Positions 63,788 through 64,000 of a stretch of DNA of 64,000 bases are shown here, one piece after another. The stretch is from Terriglobia bacterium (GTDB lineage Bacteria > Acidobacteriota > Terriglobia > Versatilivoradales > Versatilivoraceae), in the NCBI GenBank assembly GCA_022452285.1, contig JAKUNG010000001.1:62001-126000 (forward strand). The letters are read 5' to 3'. The stretch's first letter is position 1; the number at the start of each line of letters is the position of its first letter. Made by a program: the position numbers and the translations under genes. The notes beneath the pieces were generated by a model that was not told the DNA's origin, searched no databases, and worked only from the letters and a program-made list of their open reading frames with translations.

Positions 63788-64000
63788 TTAATAGATTTTA
63801 GCTAGCCGATTAACAGTTCTATTTTGTCCCATCAGAACCATAACATCAAATATTCCTGGAGCTACTGATTTTCCAGTGAGCAGAACCCGCGCGCCATTTA
63901 TTAGTAATCCCGCTTTAATTCTTTTTTCATCGGCAAAAGCTCTTAACAAGACTTCTGTATCCTCTAAGCCAAACTGTGAAAGAGTTTTGAGCCTTACAGC
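63788..64000 (-). CDS. gltX: Glutamyl-tRNA synthetase, C-terminal fragment
   Basis: The last 70 codons and stop of a minus-strand gene whose start lies beyond the right edge. The visible part ('KAGLLINGARVLLTGKSVAP', then 'FDVMVLMGQNRTVNRL') matches the anticodon-binding end of bacterial GltX, whose usual form is 'iiNPlRvaltGrxvsPgifevlxlLGkertlxRl'. A non-discriminating or GlnRS-type paralogue cannot be separated from this portion. The MFS gene follows after 153 bases. Confidence 0.85.
   Translation of the reverse strand, partial: AVRLKTLSQFGLEDTEVLLRAFADEKRIKAGLLINGARVLLTGKSVAPGIFDVMVLMGQNRTVNRLAKIY

Noticed and set aside
1-64000. tRNA, rRNA, CRISPR arrays, insertion sequences and prophage genes
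   Set aside because: All gaps were read for cloverleaf ends, direct repeats with spacers, transposase motifs and terminal repeats; none was found by eye.

Overview
The window is a 64 kb, AT-rich piece (roughly 40% GC by eye) of a free-living heterotrophic bacterium. The paralogue set points to the Planctomycetota/PVC group or a similar marine lineage such as Poribacteria. The markers are a PPC-domain / DUF1549-DUF1553 / DUF1501 series, leucine-rich-repeat secreted proteins, PQQ-type propellers, M81 peptidases, phytanoyl-CoA dioxygenases, several Gfo/Idh/MocA oxidoreductases and an acetyl-xylan-esterase-like hydrolase. Phylum placement is inference. No rRNA, tRNA, CRISPR array or insertion sequence was seen. 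Both ends cut genes: a phytanoyl-CoA dioxygenase on the left and gltX on the right.

Layout. 1-5 kb (minus): a phytanoyl-CoA dioxygenase start, a small unknown protein, a SAM methyltransferase, a large PqqD-like / radical SAM / arsenite-methyltransferase (ArsM) fusion, and an inositol-monophosphatase-family protein overlapping the fusion by 4 bases. 5-9 kb (minus): a three-subunit molybdenum hydroxylase operon (FAD, 2Fe-2S, Mo subunits) ending in a MoaD/ThiS-like protein with residues after its Gly-Gly. 9.3-11 kb (plus): a secreted LRR protein and another phytanoyl-CoA dioxygenase. 11-36.8 kb (minus): about 20 catabolic and transport genes. In 13-26 kb, successive functions occur as pairs: two sodium:solute symporters, two related Gfo/Idh/MocA dehydrogenases (plus a third, more distant), two [TIM-barrel isomerase + MBL-fold protein] units, and a cyclase-family protein with two fused domains. 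Beyond these lie M81 peptidase, aldo/keto reductase, esterase, GNAT, BKACE, D-aminoacylase-like, DapA-like and propeller genes. 37.8-49.9 kb (plus): a second M81 protein, the PPC/DUF1549/DUF1501 set, a double M16 peptidase, a small zinc-ribbon protein and a QueC-family protein. 50-58 kb (minus): a polyprenyl glycosylphosphotransferase, selD, leuB, leuA, a LOR/SDH (alternative ornithine cyclodeaminase) family protein and ilvC. 58-64 kb: lactate permease (plus), then an aminotransferase, a TrmJ-like methyltransferase, a 55-residue membrane zinc-ribbon protein, an MFS permease and the end of gltX (minus).

Main points. (1) selD has an in-frame UGA at the catalytic position followed by an 8-bp perfect stem, so SelD is itself a selenoprotein and the gene starts 78 bases upstream of its first open ATG. 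(2) The radical SAM-ArsM fusion keeps the arsenic-binding cysteines and a Cys-rich tail and is the best candidate for undescribed chemistry, possibly an organoarsenical. (3) The paired catabolic cluster contains two MBL-fold paralogues lacking HxHxDH and a fused double cyclase whose halves have lost complementary metal ligands. Several starts were moved from the longest open frame using Shine-Dalgarno positions.
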